From contig NZ_JANSJE010000004.1 of the NCBI RefSeq assembly GCF_047462415.1, positions 75,730 to 139,729 on the forward strand: a stretch of DNA of 64,000 nt, written 5' to 3'. The notes beneath the pieces are model-generated. The model ran no database searches. It saw nothing but the letters and a program-made list of their open reading frames with translations, and had not been told where the DNA came from. Positions within the stretch are counted from its first letter, which is position 1, and each line of letters opens with the position of its first letter. This document shows positions 60,821-64,000 of the stretch, one piece after another. The DNA is from Thermostichus sp047462415 (GTDB taxonomy: Bacteria; Cyanobacteriota; Cyanobacteriia; Thermostichales; Thermostichaceae). Both the position numbers and the translations under genes were made by a program.

Positions 60821-61945
60821 ATGGGCACAACTTCCCTGCAGCGCCCCCCCCTGTTTCCCTTCCATCAAGCCTTGGGGGCGCGGTTTGTCTCCTTTGCCGG
60901 CTGGGAAATGCCCCTGCAGTACCAGGGGGTGGTGGCCGAGCATCGAGCAGTGCGGGAGCGGGCGGGCGTCTTCGACATCTCCCACATGGGCAAGTTCGAG
61001 CTCTGGGGGCCAGAGCTGGGATCCCACCTCAGCCGGCTGGTGCCCAGCGACCTGGCCGCCGTTCGGGCGGGATCCGCTCGCTACACGGTTTTGCTCAATC
61101 CGCTGGGGGGCATTGTGGACGATGTCATCTTCTACCGGCATCCACCGGAAGGGGAGCTGGAGCACTGGAGCCTGATCGTCAACGCGGCCACCCGCCACAA
61201 AGATAGGGAGTGGCTGCAGCAGCAGGGGATCCCTGGGCTGGAACTGCAGGATCACACCGAGTCGCAGGTGTTGCTGGCGGTGCAGGGGCCGGCAGCGGAA
61301 GAGGTCCTTCAGCCCTTTTTGGCGGGATCCCTGAAGGCTTTGCGCCGCTTTCAACACGGGCAGTTTGCTCCTCAAAAAGGGGGATCCTCAGGGGCAAGGG
61401 TCTTTGTGGCCCGCACCGGCTACACCGGAGAAGACGGCTTTGAGATCTTGCTTAGCCCCCCAGAGGGCTGCTGGCTCTGGGAGCAACTGGTGCAGGCAGG
61501 AGTACAGCCCTGTGGCTTCGGCTGCCGCGATACCCTGCGCCTAGAGGCTGCTTTTTGCCTCTACGGCCAGGACATGGACGAGAGCACGACTCCCCTGGAA
61601 GCTGACTTGGGTTGGTTGGTCAACAATCCAGGGGACTACATTGGCAAGCTGGCCCTCGAACGTCAACGCGAGCAAGGGATCCCGCGTCGCCTGGTGGGGT
61701 TTCGCCTATTGGATCGAGCCATTCCCCGCAGCGGCTATGCCATCTACGCTCCCAACTCCCCTGAGCCGATCGGGCGGGTAACCAGCGGCAGCCATTCTCC
61801 TACCTTGGGCTACGGCATTGGCCTGGGATATGTGGATTCAACTTGGGCCAAGGTGGGATCCCGGCTGGAGATTGAGATTCGGGGCCAGCGCCGGCCCGCC
61901 GAAGTGGTAAAAAAGCCCTTCTATAGAGGGGCAGGCTCCGGTTAG
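60821..61945 (+). CDS. gcvT: Glycine cleavage system aminomethyltransferase GcvT
   Basis: The T protein passes the aminomethyl carbon from lipoyl H protein to tetrahydrofolate, part of photorespiratory glycine breakdown. The protein is 374 residues. Motifs: PLQYQGVVAEHRAVRERAGV, FDISHMGKFELWG, ARTGYTGEDGFEI and LRLEAAFCLYGQDMDE. ATG at 60821 (MGTTSLQRPPLF) is preferred to an upstream in-frame start at 60800. Its last 4 bp overlap the 3' end of the convergent sigma-factor gene. Confidence 0.96.
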   Translation: MGTTSLQRPPLFPFHQALGARFVSFAGWEMPLQYQGVVAEHRAVRERAGVFDISHMGKFELWGPELGSHLSRLVPSDLAAVRAGSARYTVLLNPLGGIVDDVIFYRHPPEGELEHWSLIVNAATRHKDREWLQQQGIPGLELQDHTESQVLLAVQGPAAEEVLQPFLAGSLKALRRFQHGQFAPQKGGSSGARVFVARTGYTGEDGFEILLSPPEGCWLWEQLVQAGVQPCGFGCRDTLRLEAAFCLYGQDMDESTTPLEADLGWLVNNPGDYIGKLALERQREQGIPRRLVGFRLLDRAIPRSGYAIYAPNSPEPIGRVTSGSHSPTLGYGIGLGYVDSTWAKVGSRLEIEIRGQRRPAEVVKKPFYRGAGSG

Positions 61946-62898
61946 CTTGGGGAGTTGAGCTGTCTGCCGGCCTTGGGGGTGGAGTATTCCTGCTGCAGCC
62001 GCCGCAATTTCCGCAGGGCCCGCCGCTCAATCTGTCGGACTCGCTCCCGCGAAAGACCGATGTGCTCCCCGATCTCCCGCAACGTCAGGCCCTTCGACCC
62101 ATCCAGCCCATAGCGGGCCACAATTACCTGCTGCTCGCGTTCGCTCAGTTGGCCCACCAGAGCGCGCACCTCCTCGCAATGGGCAACCCGGTTCAGATGT
62201 TCGACCGGATCGTTGTCCTCGTCGGGGATAAAATGTTGCAGCTCGGTGCCGTCTTCGTCCCCTACTCCCACATTCAAAGAACGCATCTCCGCCATGTGGC
62301 GGGTGATCAGTTCGCGGTAGTTGTCGCCAATATCCAGCGAATCGAAAACTTCCTCTGCGGCAGGCCGGGATCCCCTTTCGGCGGACAGCTCGCGGTAGCG
62401 CCGCTTCACCTGGGAGACCTTCTCGTACATGTGGGCGGGCAGCCGGATCAGGCGCCCCTTGTTTTGGATGCCGCGGTTCACGCTCTGCCGGATCCACCAG
62501 GTAGCGTAGGTGGAGAACTTGTACCCCCGCGTGGGATCGAACTTTTCCACGGCGCGGGTGAGGCCGATGGTGCCCTCCTGAATCAGATCCAGAAAGGGCA
62601 GACCGCGGTTGCGGTAGCGCTTGGCAATCGACACCACCAGGCGCAGGTTGCACTCCACCATGCGCTTCTTGGCGGCTTCCCCCTGCCGCAGGATCTGCTG
62701 CAGCTCCTCTAAAGGGATCCCCAGCCGTTGGCTCCAATCCTCCAGTGACTCGTGCTGCCGCCGCTGCTCCAGAAGGGCCATCATCCGCTGCACTTGGTGG
62801 GCCAGACGCAGTTCTTCCTCGGCGGTGAGCAACGAGTAGCGCCCAATGATTTTTAAGAAACGCCCCACTGCGTCTTGCAGCTCAAGATTTTCCGACAT
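61942..62898 (-). CDS. Group 2 RNA polymerase sigma factor
   Basis: The protein is 318 residues. It lacks the acidic N-terminus of SigA but keeps region 1.2 (DAVGRFLKIIGRYSLLTAEE), region 2 (GLPFLDLIQEGTIGLTRAVE, FSTYATWWIRQSVNRGIQNK), region 3 (VKRRYRELSAERGSRP) and region 4 (LSRERVRQIERRALRKLRRL). Group 2 factors (SigB-SigE) respond to stress, carbon or dark conditions; which type cannot be fixed here. ATG at 62898 gives MSENLELQDAV. Convergent with gcvT. Confidence 0.94.
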   Translation of the reverse strand: MSENLELQDAVGRFLKIIGRYSLLTAEEELRLAHQVQRMMALLEQRRQHESLEDWSQRLGIPLEELQQILRQGEAAKKRMVECNLRLVVSIAKRYRNRGLPFLDLIQEGTIGLTRAVEKFDPTRGYKFSTYATWWIRQSVNRGIQNKGRLIRLPAHMYEKVSQVKRRYRELSAERGSRPAAEEVFDSLDIGDNYRELITRHMAEMRSLNVGVGDEDGTELQHFIPDEDNDPVEHLNRVAHCEEVRALVGQLSEREQQVIVARYGLDGSKGLTLREIGEHIGLSRERVRQIERRALRKLRRLQQEYSTPKAGRQLNSPS

Positions 62899-63566
62899 AT
62901 CCAACCCCACACCATAAGTTGATGCCCTGTCAGAATCTTCTCTTCTGCTGTCGCGTCAAGCTTTCTTCCCACTAGGAAGCCGACCTTGCTGCAAACAGCA
63001 CCTTATTCATACCAGTAGAAAAGCCTTTCCGTAAAGGTTTTGGCAACCTAAAATGCAGACTTTCAGCGGCTATTTGATTCACTAAATTTATTGAGTCCTG
63101 TCCGTGAGCTACTGCCAGCAGTGCCTCAGTTCTGGCCCCTGTCGGCTCCCTGATCTACGGGTAGATGTTACGAAAATAAAGCGATTCCGTTACTCAAAAC
63201 TTAGACCAATAGGATCGGAAAAAAGCAAGTAAAATCGGTCATGCTCTCTTAATCGTTAACCAGATTGCACTGAGATAAAAAACATGTTTTTTGATACACT
63301 CTACATCGCTACAGATGCCTATTTTGTCTGTAGAAACCCATCGGAGAGGCCAGCCCAGCAAGGCATCGAACGGCCTGCTGGCCCATTTCTGCAACCTTTT
63401 GAGGCTGATTTCAGAGAGAGTTGTCAATAAGCCTCAGTCCCAAACCAGCCAAGGCAGATCCCAAGGAAAAGCCGTCGTCTTGGCTTTCCCAAGTTTAGGG
63501 CAAATTAAGGCAAATTTTGAGCCTTAGACACTACATGTGGAGTCAAACCTTCGAGCCGCCAGCGTA
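62899..63566. other. AT-rich intergenic region upstream of the group 2 sigma gene
   Basis: About 670 bp. Relatively AT-rich at 63040-63310. It holds a perfect 16-bp palindrome at 63277-63292 and, on the minus strand, candidate promoter elements TTTACG and TATGAA 18 bp apart upstream of the sigma gene (near 63005-63035). No convincing gene was found. Confidence 0.4.
63277..63292. promoter_or_regulatory. Perfect 16-bp AT palindrome
   Basis: AAAAAACATGTTTTTT, flanked by GAT on both sides. It could be a regulator site or, with its T-run, a weak terminator for the proline-rich gene to the right. No direct evidence for either. Confidence 0.35.
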
Positions 63567-64000
63567 CTACAGGTTATCCGTCGAGTAGGGGCTGTGGAGC
63601 CCAGGGGGGAAAAGCCGCAACCCCTGCTGGCGCACGCGTTGCTCCTGCAGCGGGAGAGGAGTGATGCGCGGCAAAGGCGTAGCCTCAGGTTGAGGTGTTG
63701 GAGTGGGAGCAGGCGTAGGCAAGGGGCTAGGTGTTGGTTTCGGCGTGGCCACTACAGCCGCTGGGGTTGGCACAGCAGGTGTGACCTCAGCCGGGATCCC
63801 TTCTGAGGTGGGACGGGGACGCCGGAGTTGAAAGCGCGGCTGGCGACGTGGTGCAAGAGTGGGTGCCGGCGTTGATGTGGGTGTTGGTATTGGTTCTGGC
63901 GTCGGTGTGGGTGTGGGTGTCGGCGTGGGCGTCGGTGTCGGCGTGTGCGGCTGGGGCGGGGTCGGCTTGGGGTTGGGGTGGGGGGGGGGGGGGGGGTGGG
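63567..64000 (-). CDS. C-terminal part of a Pro/Thr-rich protein (5' end outside window)
   Basis: The frame is open from beyond the window edge to the stop at 63567. The visible part is a Thr-Pro-rich low-complexity region (repeats such as TPTPTPTPTP coded by GTCGGC/GTGGGT-type hexamers at 63900-63955). A basic patch RRPRPTSEGIPAEVTPAVP and a mixed C-terminus (LPLQEQRVRQQGLRLF) follow. No TonB-type C-terminal domain is seen, so it is not a third TonB. Function unknown. A G-run ends the window. Confidence 0.6.
   Translation of the reverse strand, partial: HPPPPPHPNPKPTPPQPHTPTPTPTPTPTPTPTPEPIPTPTSTPAPTLAPRRQPRFQLRRPRPTSEGIPAEVTPAVPTPAAVVATPKPTPSPLPTPAPTPTPQPEATPLPRITPLPLQEQRVRQQGLRLFPPGLHSPYSTDNL

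Noticed and set aside
63890..63960. Tandem GTCGGC/GTGGGT hexamers as a noncoding satellite
   Set aside because: They lie in frame in an open Thr-Pro-rich coding region and are explained by the protein repeat.
1..64000. tRNA and rRNA genes
   Set aside because: I scanned the intergenic regions for T-arm motifs and cloverleaf patterns and saw none; a dedicated tRNA search would be needed to exclude one fully.

Overview
The window is GC-rich chromosomal DNA from a cyanobacterium. It carries a phycocyanin cluster (cpcB, cpcA, a rod linker, cpcE, and a CpcT-type lyase), NdhM, a cytochrome b6f cofactor-assembly protein, a Tab2-type photosystem translation factor, cyanobacterial MinCDE, and group 1 and group 2 sigma factors. 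The octamer GGGATCCC is very frequent and I noticed no GCGATCGC (HIP1). With the CRISPR repeat type, this makes me infer the thermophilic hot-spring Synechococcus lineage (JA-3-3Ab / JA-2-3B'a type). That assignment is inference, not proof.

Layout. 1-6 kb: a YifB/ComM ATPase, recF, a frameshifted secreted-protein gene, a two-component system and a small membrane protein. 6-12.7 kb: a TonB-dependent metal-chelate uptake locus (binding protein, TonB, outer-membrane receptor, ATPase, permease), all on the minus strand. 13-20 kb: mutS, a CCB-type assembly gene, principal sigma factor, murJ and a DUF4278 protein. 20-25 kb: the phycocyanin cluster and its divergent lyase gene. 25-34 kb: an aspartic-protease-like lipoprotein, a lone BMP-type permease, a GT39 glycosyltransferase, a DUF2254 membrane protein, ftsY, a broken TnpB element and a DUF2993 protein. 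34-43 kb: a 17-residue-repeat protein, minCDE, a CPA1-type antiporter, a GGCT-fold protein, plsY and gyrB. 43-52 kb: rimM, an SPFH protein, a thioredoxin-reductase-like flavoprotein, a polysaccharide deacetylase, leuC, a 2Fe-2S ferredoxin, a YlqF GTPase, a radical SAM protein, ndhM and a DUF2996 protein. 52-57 kb: glgA, a GH57 branching enzyme and an FGGY kinase, a carbohydrate-storage group. 57.0-57.7 kb: a small CRISPR array without cas genes here. 58-64 kb: tab2-like, a VOC protein, a second TonB, gcvT, a group 2 sigma factor, and the end of a proline-rich frame that leaves the window.

Working together: the uptake locus holds all parts needed to bring a chelate from outside the cell to the cytoplasm. 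The phycocyanin cluster encodes both rod subunits, a rod linker and lyases for the alpha-subunit and beta-153 chromophores. glgA and the GH57 enzyme make and branch glycogen.

The most unusual signals are these: a CpcB whose normally methylated Asn72 is proline; a CRISPR array that has decayed at its trailer end around an inserted hairpin; two families of short palindromic dispersed repeats that have entered genes and are translated; a terminator built from two inverted GGGATCCC octamers; and an uncharacterised protein made of six 17-residue repeats. I found no tRNA or rRNA genes.
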